The notes below the pieces were generated by a model. The model was not told where the DNA came from, did not search any database, and saw only the letters and a program-made list of their open reading frames with translations. This document shows, in pieces, positions 42,781 to 52,883 of a stretch of 64,000 nucleotides of DNA. The translations under genes and the position numbers were made by a program. How positions within the stretch are numbered: the first letter of the stretch is position 1; each line of letters starts with the position of its first letter. Source of the stretch: Diaporthe sp. PMI_573 (taxonomy: Eukaryota > Ascomycota > Sordariomycetes > Diaporthales > Diaporthaceae); the NCBI GenBank assembly GCA_021399435.1, contig JAJTUP010000088.1, forward strand, positions 1-64,000, written 5' to 3'.

Positions 42781-43522
42781 CCATGGCGATACCGACATCA
42801 GCACGACGAAGCGAGGGGGAATCATTGACACCATCACCGGTCTAGAGTATGAGAGGTTAGCCACATTCAGGGACAATACGGCAGCGGACCTGTGGGATGC
42901 TTACCATGGCACAGAAACGTCCGCGACGGTGAAGGGCCTCGATCATGCGAACTTTTGTGCTAGGAGCACATCTTGCGATTACCAGAGGCAGCACAGGGAG
43001 ATCATCCACGTCATCGTCGCTGAGCGCGTCGAACTGCATGGCGGTCATGACCATCGAGTCTGCAATGTCTTTCGAGACAAGATGCATCCTAGAAGGTAGA
43101 ATTCCAACTTCGGTGGCAATGGCTTTGGCGGTTTCGGGATGGTCACCGGTCAACATGTGGACCTCGATGCCAGCCTCATGGCACTGTCTGACGGCTGGGG
43201 CAGATTCGGGACGAGGGGGATCGTACAGCCCAACAAGACCGCGGAAAACAAGATCACACTCAACAGAAGCTCTGTCGACTCCAGTCTCGGGATCGACCTT
43301 GACTTCACCGGCCATTGGCTTGCTAGCAAGAGCGAGGACACGAAGACCGAGACTGGCCAGAGCCTGCATGTTCTCCAGGATCTCGTCATGGAAATCTTTG
43401 ATAGGGACAGGTTGCCAGAACTGTCAGGAGCATAGGTGGTGCAACTGTCAATGACGCGCTCGACAGCGCCTTTGGTGAACGCATGGTGAGAACCATCCTT
43501 GTTCCTCATGACGACTGACATG
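42781..43522 (-). pseudogene. ENA-type (P-IID) cation ATPase fragment, cut by hAT
   Basis: Minus-strand frames show SVVMRNKDGSHHAFTKGAVE, then (other frame) MQALASLGLRVLALASKPM, VGLYDPPRPESAPAV, HMLTGDHPETAKAIA, PLVIARCAPSTKVRMIEALH and, after a GT-AG intron (about 42842-42903), TGDGVNDSPSLRRADVGIAM. These are the nucleotide-binding and hinge motifs of fungal ENA sodium/potassium P-type ATPases. A frameshift lies near 43415 (the frame through CTTYAPDSSGNL breaks). Upstream it ends abruptly at 43522, where the hAT 5' end begins, and downstream it stops after the GIAM motif at about 42781. The phosphorylation site and membrane helices are absent, so this is a fragment of about 250 residues. Confidence 0.75.
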
Positions 43523-44660
43523 CAGTGTTGCTAATAATATGGCAATAAAATAGTGTATTGCAATACAACCCATATGGTATGGACTTTTTCATATTGCGAC
43601 AATATAATATGAGGTTCTTCATATTGTGGCAATACAATATGAGGATGTCCATATTGGCAATATATTATTCATATTGGGTGGCCCGTGCCGGGGCAGACTT
43701 GCCTTTCCGTGATAGCCGAACATGTCGTACCCTATACCCGGGACAGGGGTATCTGGCATTTCATTGGCGGGCATTCACCTCAACACGCGTCTTTATTGAC
43801 AATCGGTCCTCACCCGCGACCACGCGTTGCCCCCACATGTCGGGGGTGGTACGACCGGTATAGACCATGTTGGACTGGGCTAGTCAGTGGGTGTCTGTCG
43901 ACATCGGCCGTCGTCACCTCTACTGCATTTTCTTTATCACTGTTGGGCTTAGCTGGGCTGACCGCCATGCCTCAACGACGCCTCCCCTATGCAAAATTGT
44001 CACAAAGAAGAGAATCATCAATTTCAGTCAACTTTTCGGACCTTTCCAGTCAGCAGCCGCAGGACCTGGACGAGAGCCAAACGTGCAAATCTCGACCTTG
44101 CACAGCCTCTACAGCCTCCGTCAAGCCCAGAACATCATGGATCTTCTCTCACATGCCAGACGAGGAGACAGAGACGCGATATTACAACCAGCGAACCGGC
44201 AAGGAAGAGTGGCGCTGCAAACATTGCAACAGAGCCTATGCCTGTTCTGGGGGTACTGCGGCTCCTGCAAAACATCTTATGGACCCTCCTCCTGACGGCC
44301 ACGGTCTGCCAAAGGGAGCCCCGCGGACAGCTAGAGTGACAACAATACGAACGATTCTCGAAGAAGCTCGTGCTGTGGCAGAAGATAACCCCCGCAAACG
44401 CCGTCGGCTCAACGGCCAACCCGGAGATTCGATCGACCCTGACCAGCTCGAAGTCTTGTATGTGAGGTTTATTACGGCCTGTTCCCTCCCGTTTCGGCTC
44501 GTGGAATGCCCAGAGTTCCGAGCACTCTTGGCCTACATCAATGACGATATCGACACTTGGCTGCCAGATACGCATGAGACCATCAGGAAATGGATCATGC
44601 GGCAGTACGAAGACCAGAAGGAGAAGGTTAAGCAGCGCATACAGTCAGCGAAGTCTAGAT
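43523..44660 (+). mobile_element. 5' half of a hAT element
   Basis: The left end CAGTGTTGCTAATA at 43523 matches the complete element at 46351, followed by the same subterminal repeats of ATATTG/CAATAT (43560-43680). Identity runs through the transposase start to about 44660, where the reading changes abruptly (KSRSRKPAHEG instead of KSRIHISCDLWTS). The 3' part is absent. It was inserted in the P-type ATPase fragment (left flank GACATG), with no matching downstream duplication found. Confidence 0.8.
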
Positions 44661-44731
44661 CCAGGAAGCCAGCACATGAGGGCCAGACTGCACAGTCAGG
44701 AACGACCGGGCCAACGTTGTCCATCAGTTGA
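43967..44731 (+). pseudogene. hAT transposase, N-terminal part (element broken)
   Basis: Starts at the ATG giving MPQRRLPYAKLSQRRESSI. BED-like finger: EEWRCKHCNRAYACSGGTAA followed by PAKHLMD. The rest (RFITACSLPFRLVECPEFRA, DTWLPDTHETIRKWIMRQYE) is almost identical to the full element. The first catalytic Asp block (CDLWTS) is missing because the sequence diverges at about 44660 and stops at 44731. An ATG upstream (43685) lengthens the frame but is probably untranslated. Useful as it preserves the family's likely start codon. Confidence 0.75.
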
Positions 44732-44981
44732 CGTGAATGGCCAAAGGGGGGGGGGGGCTGGGGACTGCTATATTGTTTTTTTTTTTGTTTTCCTGACTTA
44801 AGAGGTGGAGGAAGGTTGGTAGGGAAGCCAGCAGTGAAGTAGAGATGTGATATATACGTGATGAAGACCTTATCGTTTCTTTCTCGTTCAATCTCTTTTC
44901 AAAGAACCACTCAAATTCCCGCCGGGGCCCAATTGCTGCCAGTTCCATTGTCCAGCTCTACCAAGTACGCCCGAATGGTCG

Positions 44982-46142
44982 ATGAATTCCCCATGGAACA
45001 GAGATCTTTCTTCAGACAGGACTACCTCTCTCTTCGATCAATTCATCTGCTACCCTTATGACCACGATCCACTTTCAACGAAAGGCGAATTCAGCCAGCC
45101 GGGGTCAACAGCGTCTCCAGCGTCCCTCTATCCCGATTCCGTAAATTCTCACGGTAGACAGGATCAACACGGAGACCAAGACGTCGACCTTGAATCATTT
45201 AGGACAGATCTCCCACACTTCAGCTTCGAAAATAATACTTCCTTCACCTCCCCACCATCCTTTTCACCTACCGAGTTCAACCAGCTCATAGAGTCAATGC
45301 CTGAACTCAACATAGACCAAGGTAGCATCATGGTTGCCTCGGATGATCCGGAGTGCTTAGACGAAACAGAGCAATTAGAGAAATCGTCCATTGAAGAGGC
45401 GCCCGCGTCTGTTCCAAATGCGCCGCCGAAAAAATCGAAGGCTGGGAGGATTGGGCGCCCCCCCAAACGCCGATCAGTTGATGTACACAACAATACTGAT
45501 CGTGCAGAGCGTCCCGGAAAGAGACGTCGTCCTGGTCCGACTTCGGAGGAGCTGGACAATGGGGATATCACAGCAAACCAAGAGATGACAACAGAGTCAC
45601 CTACGCCAGAGCTGCCCTTCCGGCCAGAGGACATCGAAAAGCTGCTGAGCCCAGTTGACGATTCCCCACTGAATGGAGATTTCCTCGACACTATTGTGCA
45701 GCATCTTGTTGCCTGCAACCGACACGTCACTGCCATACCTGGCCGTGCTTGGGCCGCTGGTCAGCCGGGTGAAAATACCCTGCCATGCGACGATTCATCG
45801 ATATTTATCCTTCCAGTCAATATGAACGAACGCCTAGCTTCTATAGTTATTCACGTGGCGGAACACAAGGCTATGCTTCCCAACCTACTGATGGATAAGC
45901 AAGTCAAGGAGGACCATCAGGAGATTGAGCAACTGGCTTCCCTCTTTCTCAGCAATTGCCTTCCAGAGCCATACAATAATTGGGATGAGCGTTGGACAAC
46001 ACAGCTCGACCCACGCCCGCAACAATGTGACTCTCGTGATAGTGGCATCTACTATATCTGGGTTACCATGCATATTGCTTCTGGATTGAAAGTGCCTCCA
46101 TCGTTCGACAGCCGGCTGGTGCAGCCTATCGAATATCATTAA
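44982..46142 (+). CDS. Ulp1/C48-like protein, probably catalytically dead
   Basis: 386 residues in one exon. N-terminal 140 residues are acidic/Ser-rich. KKSKAGRIGRPPKRRS (about residues 149-164) is an AT-hook, with further basic clusters. The C-terminal 170 residues resemble the Ulp1/C48 SUMO-protease fold: PLNGDFLDTIVQHL, PCDDSSIFILPVNMNE (strand before the His), EEDHQEIEQLASLFLSNCLP-like helix, and the terminal PRPQQCDSRDSGIYYIWVTM. In active enzymes this last motif is Q-x-x-x-x-D-C-G with a catalytic Cys; here the residue is Ser. The His-Trp pair normally after the strand is not visible. C48-like ORFs occur beside several fungal DNA transposons, and this one sits between two hAT copies. 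Family call by eye, moderate. Confidence 0.45.
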   Translation: MNSPWNRDLSSDRTTSLFDQFICYPYDHDPLSTKGEFSQPGSTASPASLYPDSVNSHGRQDQHGDQDVDLESFRTDLPHFSFENNTSFTSPPSFSPTEFNQLIESMPELNIDQGSIMVASDDPECLDETEQLEKSSIEEAPASVPNAPPKKSKAGRIGRPPKRRSVDVHNNTDRAERPGKRRRPGPTSEELDNGDITANQEMTTESPTPELPFRPEDIEKLLSPVDDSPLNGDFLDTIVQHLVACNRHVTAIPGRAWAAGQPGENTLPCDDSSIFILPVNMNERLASIVIHVAEHKAMLPNLLMDKQVKEDHQEIEQLASLFLSNCLPEPYNNWDERWTTQLDPRPQQCDSRDSGIYYIWVTMHIASGLKVPPSFDSRLVQPIEYH

Positions 46143-46350
46143 CTCAATATAAGGGCGAAGCTACAAAGCGCGTCGGATCATGAACAATTGGGACAGCCCG
46201 GACATGGAGGACTACAAAAGCCTTTGCTCAAAGATCAGGACTTCTCACATAGGTATTCTCTCAGGAAACCACACACAAATTGATCTCGAGTGCGTGAAAA
46301 ACGCGGAAATATTACTTAAGCACAGAGATAGCGTAGCTAGTGCACTTCTT
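46143..46350. other. Spacer between Ulp1-like ORF and hAT element
   Basis: About 200 bp, one short ORF (46180-46362) with no domain. The last bases (CACTTCTT) should be the hAT target duplication but are not repeated at the right end. Confidence 0.4.
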
Positions 46351-46364
46351 CAGTGTTGCTAATA
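46351..46364 (+). repeat. Left 14-bp terminal inverted repeat of hAT
   Basis: CAGTGTTGCTAATA; exact inverse of 49164-49177. The same 14-mer is at 43523-43536 in the broken copy. Confidence 0.85.
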
Positions 46365-46722
46365 GTATGGCAATAAAGTAGTATATTGTAATATAACCCA
46401 TATGATATGGACTTTCTCATATTGTGACAATATGATATGAAGAATTTGATATTGTGACAATATAATATGATGATGTCCATATTGGCAATATATTATTTAT
46501 ATTGGGTTGTCAGTCCTGGGGCGAAATTGCCTTTTGACAGTAGCGGGCAGGCCTGACCCTATACCAGCAATAGGGATACTGGGCACTTTATTGGCTAGCA
46601 TTCACCTCAACACACGTCTTTATTGACAATCAGACCTAACACGCGACCACGCGTTTCTTCCACGCGTCAGGGGAGGTATAAGAGGTACGATTGGTACGGA
46701 CCATGTTGGGCCGGGCCTACCG

Positions 46723-48992
46723 GTGGTTGCCTGCCGACATCGGCCATGGTCCATTGTCACCTCTGCCCATTTTCTTTATCACTGTCGAGCCTACTGTACT
46801 AACCGTACCGCCACGCCTCAACAATGCCTCCCTTTTGGCCAATGGTCGCAACGAAGAGAGTCAATTTCAGTCGACGTTTCGGAGTTTTCCAGCCGGCAGT
46901 TGAATGACCTAGACCAGAGCCAAACGCCCAAATGCCAGTCATCTCGACCTCGCACAGCCTCCACAACCTCCTCCACCAAACCCAGAACGTCATGGGTCTT
47001 CTCTCATATGCCAGACGAGGAGATGGAGACGAGATACTACAATCCGCGGACCGGAAAAGAAGAGTGGCGTTGCAAACATTGTGACAGAGCATATGCCTGT
47101 TCTGGGGGTACTGCGGCTCCTGCAAAACATCTTATGGACCCTCCTCCTGACGGCCACGGTCTGCCAAAAGGAGCCCTGCGAACAGCTAAAGTGACAACGA
47201 TACGAACGATCCTCGAACAAGCTCGTGCTGCAGCAGAAGAAAATCCCCGCAAACGCCGTCGGCTCAACGATCAATCCGGAGATTCGATTGACCCTGACCA
47301 GCTCGGAGTGTTGTACGTGAGGTTTATTACGGCCTGCTCTCTCCCATTTCGGCTTGTAGAATGCCCAGAGTTCCGGGCACTCTTGGCCTACATCAATAAC
47401 GATATCGATACTTGGCTTCCAGACACGCACGAGACCATTAGGAAATGGATCATGCGGCAGTATGAAGACCAGAAGGACAAGGTCAAGCAGCGCATACAGT
47501 CGGCGAAGTCAAGAATTCACATCAGCTGCGACCTTTGGACTTCTCCCAACTCTTTGGCCGTCTTGGGCGTAGTCGGCCACTATGTCACGGAAGACGGCCA
47601 GCTGGAACACCATATTTTGGCGTTGAAAGACATCGACAGTGAGCACGACGGTTCTCACCTCGCGGCGGCGATTTTGGAAGTGGTTGACGGATGGGGCTTT
47701 GCTTCAAAACTCGGATATTTCGTGATGGACAATGCTGGCAATAACGACACAATGATGAGATCCCTTTCGCTTGGTCAGTACAACTCATCGTTTCTACTGA
47801 CTGGTTCTAACATCCCACAGGCCTCCTTCGCCGATATGACATCCGATACGATCCCAAAGTTCACCGACTCCGCTGCCAAGGTCATATCATCAATCTCGCC
47901 GCTAAAGCCTTCCTCTTCGTTACCGACAATGAGAAGCTCGAACGCGACGATCCAGGTCTGTATAATGTGACACTAAAGCATATTGAAGCGTGGCGGAAGA
48001 AGGGACCTCTTGGCAAGCTTCACAACTTCGTCGTTTACACCCAACGGAATGTTCAGCGCAGCCAAAAGTTTCTTGCTATCAGCCATAACCGTAAGCTTGC
48101 GCGAGACAACGACACAAGGTGGAGCTCGTGGTATACCATGTTGAGAGCGGCCTTGAATCTTAGAGACGCAATTGACGGCTATTTCAACAAATGGATGGAA
48201 GCAGACTGCGCTGGAGACGAGCTCTCTTCAGAGGACTGGACCATCTTGGAGAAGATCAAGTCCTTCTTAGAGAAGCTGAAGATGACGACTAAGGCTCTCG
48301 AATCATCGTTTGCAACACTCGACAATGTCCTCCTGGCTATGGACTTCGTATTGGCACAATTCGAAGCCGGCAAGGAGGCAAATGTCGACGATCCGGTGAT
48401 GGCACCGATGTATAACTCGGGCTGGGCGAAGATGGACAAGTATTACCGCCTTACTGATGAACCACCTGCCTACGTTGCAGCTATCGTGCTCCACCCTTCG
48501 CATAAATGGCACTACATCCAGGAGAACTGGAAAAAGGAGTGGGTTGAGTCGTCGAAGGAGTTGCTTGAGGCGCTGTGGAACGAATATAAGCCTGTGGAAT
48601 CACCTCTTCCACTCTGCGAGGTCCCATCGGCGACCACGAACGAGTTCTTGAATTGGCGGAACAAGCACCTGCAGCCGTCACTCATCGCGGACGAATACGA
48701 GCGTTATTGCAAGTCTGAACGGGTTTATGGTTTTACGAGCGCCCTTGCATGGTGGCTAGAGGAGACGCAGCAGAAAAACTACCCGAGCCTGAGCAAGATG
48801 GCCGTGGATATATTGTCAATTCCTGCAATGTCTGCGGAGCCCGAACGACTCTTCTCTGGGGCAAAGATAACGATTACAGACCGTCGAAATCGACTTGGGA
48901 GTGATGTGATTGAAGCATTGGAGCGCCTGAAGTCATGGTTTGGGATACGAGATTTTCAAGGTGACGAGATTTTCGCTGAGGCAGATGAATGA
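46723..48992 (+). CDS. hAT-family transposase, spliced
   Basis: Exons 46723-47773 and 47821-48992 (740 residues), 47-bp GT-AG intron, which restores LLRRYDIRYDPKVHRLRCQG then HIINLAAKAFLF across the join. BED-type finger EEWRCKHCDRAYACSGGTAA, first Asp in SCDLWTSPNS, second Asp in YFVMDNAGNND, conserved RDNDTRWSSW, and the C-terminal dimerisation domain YPSLSKMAVDILSIPAMSAE with PERLFSGAKI. The ATG used by the related copy at 43967 is ACG here (46813-46815), so translation must start at the upstream in-frame ATG at 46723, adding 30 residues of unlikely sequence, or at an internal Met. All other parts look intact. Nuclear cut-and-paste transposase by family. Confidence 0.85.
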
Positions 48993-49163
48993 TGAGGTCC
49001 ACGTGGTATATATTGGATGTATTGTCACACTGCCAATATATTGGGTTCTTGGCAATACAATACAATATGGGTCATGTTCATATTGGGTAATACAATATCG
49101 CCTCTTGACAATACGATATTATTGCGAGGGGGTCCATATTGCCAATATACGTATTGTTTATAT

Positions 49164-49177
49164 TATTAGCAACACTG
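49164..49177 (-). repeat. Right 14-bp terminal inverted repeat of hAT
   Basis: TATTAGCAACACTG, inverse of the left end, also found at 27868-27881 in the 3' relic. Confidence 0.85.
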
Positions 49178-50378
49178 GACCTCATCGGAACAGAAGGCGG
49201 CATACCAGGCAATCGTGGTCCATTTTGTAGATGCGGAGACGAGAGAAGTCGCTCAAGCGTTATTGTCACTGCGCGAGTTCAAAGGAAGCCACAACGGGAA
49301 ATTGCAAGCCAAGGCCTTCCTGGATGTTGTCGAAGAGTACGACCTCAGGGGAAAGGTTGGCTACTTTACGATGGATAATCACGATGCCAACGATACTATG
49401 CTTGACGATATCGCAAAAGAGATTGATGGTTTAGATCCGGTTGCCAGGCGACTACGCTGCAGTGGCCACATCATGAACCTCATTGTTCAAGCCTTCCTCT
49501 TTCGGAGTAAGGCAAAGAAGATCCAGGAGGATGAGCAAGAGGGGATTGATGAGGCGTATGAGCGACTGTGCAGGCTATCCGAAAAAGAAGAAGGGGGAGT
49601 CATTACGAAGGCACAAGCCACCGAGGAATGGCGGGAGTTTAATGTTCTGGGGAAGCTCCACAACTTGTGCATGTATTCAAGGAGCTCTACCTGCATCTGC
49701 AACGACTTCAAGGCCAAGATTGGCAGGGCCTTGCCGAGGGACAATGATACACGCTGGAATTCATGGTTCCGTCTTATTGACGTGGCAATTGAGAGGCGGG
49801 CAAAGTTCATGGATTGGATTCAAGAAAATCATGCCAAGATCGAGAAAGATGCGCTGGACCACAACGACTGGAACGAGCTCCGAGACATCCATGCGTTTCT
49901 ACAACCATTTCACCAGACCTCGGTACGCCAAGGCCGGGAGAACACACTCGATGAAGTTCTATCTCATATGGATTTCCTCCATCATCACTTCACGCAGGCT
50001 AAAGACAAGTCTTTCAGTAACCCACGCTTCTACGCTCGCTTTCACGTGGCTTGGCTAAAGTTCGAGAAGTATTATCAGCTTACCGAACAGGCCCCCGTGT
50101 ACGTGGCCGGTATTCTCCTCCACCCAGCACTCCGAAAGAGCTATCTGAGTGAGCAGTGGAAGAGAAACCCAGCGTGGGTTAGCAACGCCGTGAAGTCTGT
50201 CAGAAAGATTTGGTCCACAGAGTACAAGAGCTCCCAGCTCCCAGATCAACAACAGGAGAAAGGGCAAGAACTCGACGAGTTCGATCGCTGGAGACAGAAG
50301 GTGTACAGCACAGCGAGCGAGGTGAAGGATGAATTCGACCGCTTTATTTATGTAAGTAATTTGAAGCCTTCTACCTAA
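49178..50378 (+). pseudogene. Truncated transposase of a second hAT family
   Basis: Directly after the right end of the full element the frame reads TSSEQKAAYQAIVVHFVDAE, then GYFTMDNHDANDTML (second Asp), CSGHIMNLIVQAFLF, LPRDNDTRWNSWFRLI, LKFEKYYQLTEQAPVYVAGI and LHPALRKSYLSEQW, ending at FIY with TAA at 50376-50378. This order is diagnostic for hAT, but residues differ too much from the neighbour to be the same family. It begins just after the expected first-Asp block (the tryptophan of D-x-W-T-S would lie on the junction) and lacks the dimerisation domain and both ends. Probably a transposase into which another hAT was inserted or joined. Confidence 0.75.
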
Positions 50379-50418
50379 TTTACGGGTGGAAAGGCGGCTG
50401 GATAGGCCGTTAGGCGAT

Positions 50419-51394
50419 TCAGACCTTGCGGAAATCTTGCAAGACAGGAGATATCAGCTCAAGGGCGTGGTAGATATCGCCTCGGACCTTGGCACCGGTG
50501 ATGACAATCTTTCCGCTGACAAAGATCAGGAGCACGACCTTGGGCTTGACCATGCGATAGATGAGACCAGGGAACAACTCAGGCTCGTAGGAGCTGAAGT
50601 TGTGGTGGCGAGAAGCTAGGCCCTCGAGACGAATGGAGAAGTTGATGTCACAAGAACCGACAATATTCTGGATCTTGAAGTCCGTAAATTTTGCATCGAA
50701 GCCTGTCGCAAGGGTATTAGTTATTGCCAGTTTTCTTCCTCAATATACGTGATCAATAACGCAGTGCCTTACCGAGCTTCTGGATGACCCGGGCATACTT
50801 GCGGCCAGCAAGCTTGGAATCATCCTCAGACTTGGCACCAGTAACAACCATCCTTCCGCTGGTGAAAATCAAGGCGGTCGTCTTGGGCTCACGAATCCGC
50901 ATAATGACGGCAGCGAATCGCTGGGGATCTCATTTTCAACGTCAGTAATGATGTAGAGTGTGTCGGTTTGGAACACTCTCACTGTACTCCGCGTTGCGGG
51001 CGTGAAGAGCAACGGTCTTCAAGTCCAGACGGCAATTCAAGTTGATTGTCGCCACGACGTTCCTTGAAGAATATAGTGTAAGCATTATTGGGACGATGCG
51101 CGCAGACAAGGGAGAAGCTTACTGAAGAGTAGGGGTCAAGGCGCTACCAGCCTGCTGTGCACCAGGAGTGGCGGCAGGAGTGACAGGCGCAATGCTGTTT
51201 CCCTTAAGGAGAGGAGAGCCAGCGGGCGCACCTTTTTCGGGAGCCTTGAGGCCGGCGGTACCATGTGGAGTCGACTTGTTGTGGTCAGTGGGGAAGGATA
51301 GAGAGCCAGGAGAAATCAAGTTCCTGGTCTGGCTGGCGTTGCGAGCGTGTATCTGAATAGCCTCCATACTTGCGGATGTTGACATTGTCAACAA
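50419..51394 (-). pseudogene. TATA-binding protein (TBP) copy with broken exon 2
   Basis: Exons 51394-51123 (start alternatives at 51385 and 51367), 51062-50983, 50920-50773 and 50702-50419, all GT-AG. They give STPHGTAGLKAPEKGAP, then [20 protein letters not shown] with ARNAEY, then [20 protein letters not shown] and [16 protein letters not shown], then [36 protein letters not shown] and [20 protein letters not shown], the complete two-lobed TBP saddle. Exon 2 ends right after AEY, whereas TBPs have a further three residues (NPK in other species) before RFAAV. The total coding length is 784, not a multiple of 3. So an apparent 8-base loss at the exon-2 end puts lobe 1 out of frame. Other unusual positions (for example [13 protein letters not shown] in lobe 2) suggest relaxed selection. 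A normal TBP gene must exist elsewhere. Confidence 0.85.
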
Positions 51395-52334
51395 AGCAGA
51401 TTCTAGGGCAGTGGGATCGAATAATAATTAGTACCACGGTGTAGACCCAGTGAGGATTGATGCGTCTAGTGATGTTCTCAAGGTGGCGTGCAAGTTGAAT
51501 ACAGTATAGGCAACGATGGCAAGCGGGGTCGGCGGCAGCCGGTGTGACTGTGGAACAGTGGCGTTGCTCCGCAGCCGACTCTTCCTGCTAAGCTCGTCGT
51601 ATTTGTATTTGGTCTCGATTGTCTTTTCGCCTATGGCCTCTGTGACATCATCTACTCTCAGACTCTGTCGGCATATATCGAATTGAACTTTGGCGACGTT
51701 CGCTGTATCCGCCGGTCAGGTTTCACTGCTACTTTTTGCTGGGGCTTTTGAGCAGGTACTTACCCCCAGTCCCAGCGCTTGCCTCGTAGTAATGCTCACC
51801 CCACTCTTGTGAGCCGGCAAATGGTGGGACATCTCGTGGGATCATGTCCTCCCGCCACCAGTACTGCCAGAAATTAGATCAGTGTAATAAGTACCAATAC
51901 CCTACCACGTTCCACAGATTCCTTTCCTGCATCTCAATCTATTAATCACCTTAGACACACAACCAAATTAAGGAACCGAGAACTTACACAGTCAAATTCT
52001 GGAAATACCCTATAGGACATACTTTGTAAAACCAAGGAGGTGCGTTGCTGGGAGGGCGGCTCCACGTATCTCAGAAATCCTGATACCTTAGATTAGCATT
52101 TCGAAATAAGAATAGTTGCACGCACTCAATACATAAACTCACAATCTCCCTGAATTCTGAGGAAATGATCTTCGCCACTATCCTAAATGACAATGTCGGC
52201 CTCGCTCTTGTCCCACTTCTTCTATACTGTAGCCGCCGCTACTTGTGTTACGGGGCCTGCCATAGCATTGACAAAAGGGAGTACCCTTACAGCTAGGTAA
52301 TCACCAGATCAGGCGACCAGAGGAATGATAGCTA
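51395..52334. other. Upstream region of the TBP copy; no gene seen
   Basis: Contains no ORF above 60 codons with a domain. TBP-like upstream features such as a long 5' intron cannot be recognised. No repeats found. Confidence 0.35.
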
Positions 52335-52883
52335 ATGATCAGCAGCAACGATGATGCCTGCCAGGGCAATACCTCTGCTTTAGGATGTGTAGCGCAAACC
52401 TCAGCCGCTCAATTCACTTCACATACGGCATCCGAAACATTCAAGTCCCTTACCCCGACAGATTCTACAATCGAGGATTCTGCGATCACAAGCCATTCCT
52501 CCTTTGAGACTTCTACAGCGCCTTTACTTTGTACAACGCTGGGTGCAGCGCCTGGATTGGGCAGGAATCGGAACGCATGTGTATGTACTGCCGAGTCTAC
52601 GACGGTTACCCTGCCAATGGAAGTGATTACTTCCGATGACTCGAGGCTTGTAACGTGCAATTATCAATCAATCCCGAGCACATGGAGTACAATTTCTACC
52701 TCAACGGCTGTTTGGACAGACTCGGTCAATTGTCAGGTATGTTCCCAGGCCGGCGTTGCAAACCCAAGAAGATGCGATAAAATTCCCGATTGCACACCTG
52801 CTGTCACCACAATTTATACGACAACACATACGACGACGTCCTTTACAGTATGTGTACCAAAATCAATTTTTAAAAGGCTGTAA
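52335..52883 (+). CDS. Ser/Thr-rich Cys-containing protein (secreted-like fragment)
   Basis: 182 residues, about a third Ser/Thr, with cysteines in pairs: ACVCTAE, VTCNY, CQVC, CDKIPDCTP. The tail TTIYTTTHTTTSFTVCVP is typical of fungal cell-wall or secreted proteins with O-glycosylated linkers. No signal peptide and no domain I can name are at the start, so the frame is probably the internal or C-terminal part of a longer gene. Function not predictable. Confidence 0.35.
   Translation: MISSNDDACQGNTSALGCVAQTSAAQFTSHTASETFKSLTPTDSTIEDSAITSHSSFETSTAPLLCTTLGAAPGLGRNRNACVCTAESTTVTLPMEVITSDDSRLVTCNYQSIPSTWSTISTSTAVWTDSVNCQVCSQAGVANPRRCDKIPDCTPAVTTIYTTTHTTTSFTVCVPKSIFKRL

Larger units (their letters stand above)
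46351..49177 (+). mobile_element. Full-length hAT transposon, 2827 bp
   Basis: Terminal inverted repeats of 14 bp: CAGTGTTGCTAATA at 46351-46364 and TATTAGCAACACTG at 49164-49177. Both ends have arrays of ATATTG/CAATAT subterminal motifs (46390-46505 and 49005-49155), the usual hAT transposase binding-site arrangement. The interior encodes a spliced transposase (46723-48992). The flanking 8-mers (CACTTCTT left, GACCTCAT right) differ, so the copy has no target-site duplication; it may have arisen by recombination between copies or have lost its original flank. Two partial copies are at 27050 and 43523. Confidence 0.85.

Noticed and set aside
46343..49185. 8-bp target duplication for the complete hAT element
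   Set aside because: CACTTCTT and GACCTCAT do not match, and no other 8-mer near the ends is repeated.
50386..50619. Plus-strand ORF over the TBP 3' end
   Set aside because: Antisense to the TBP lobe 2 coding sequence.
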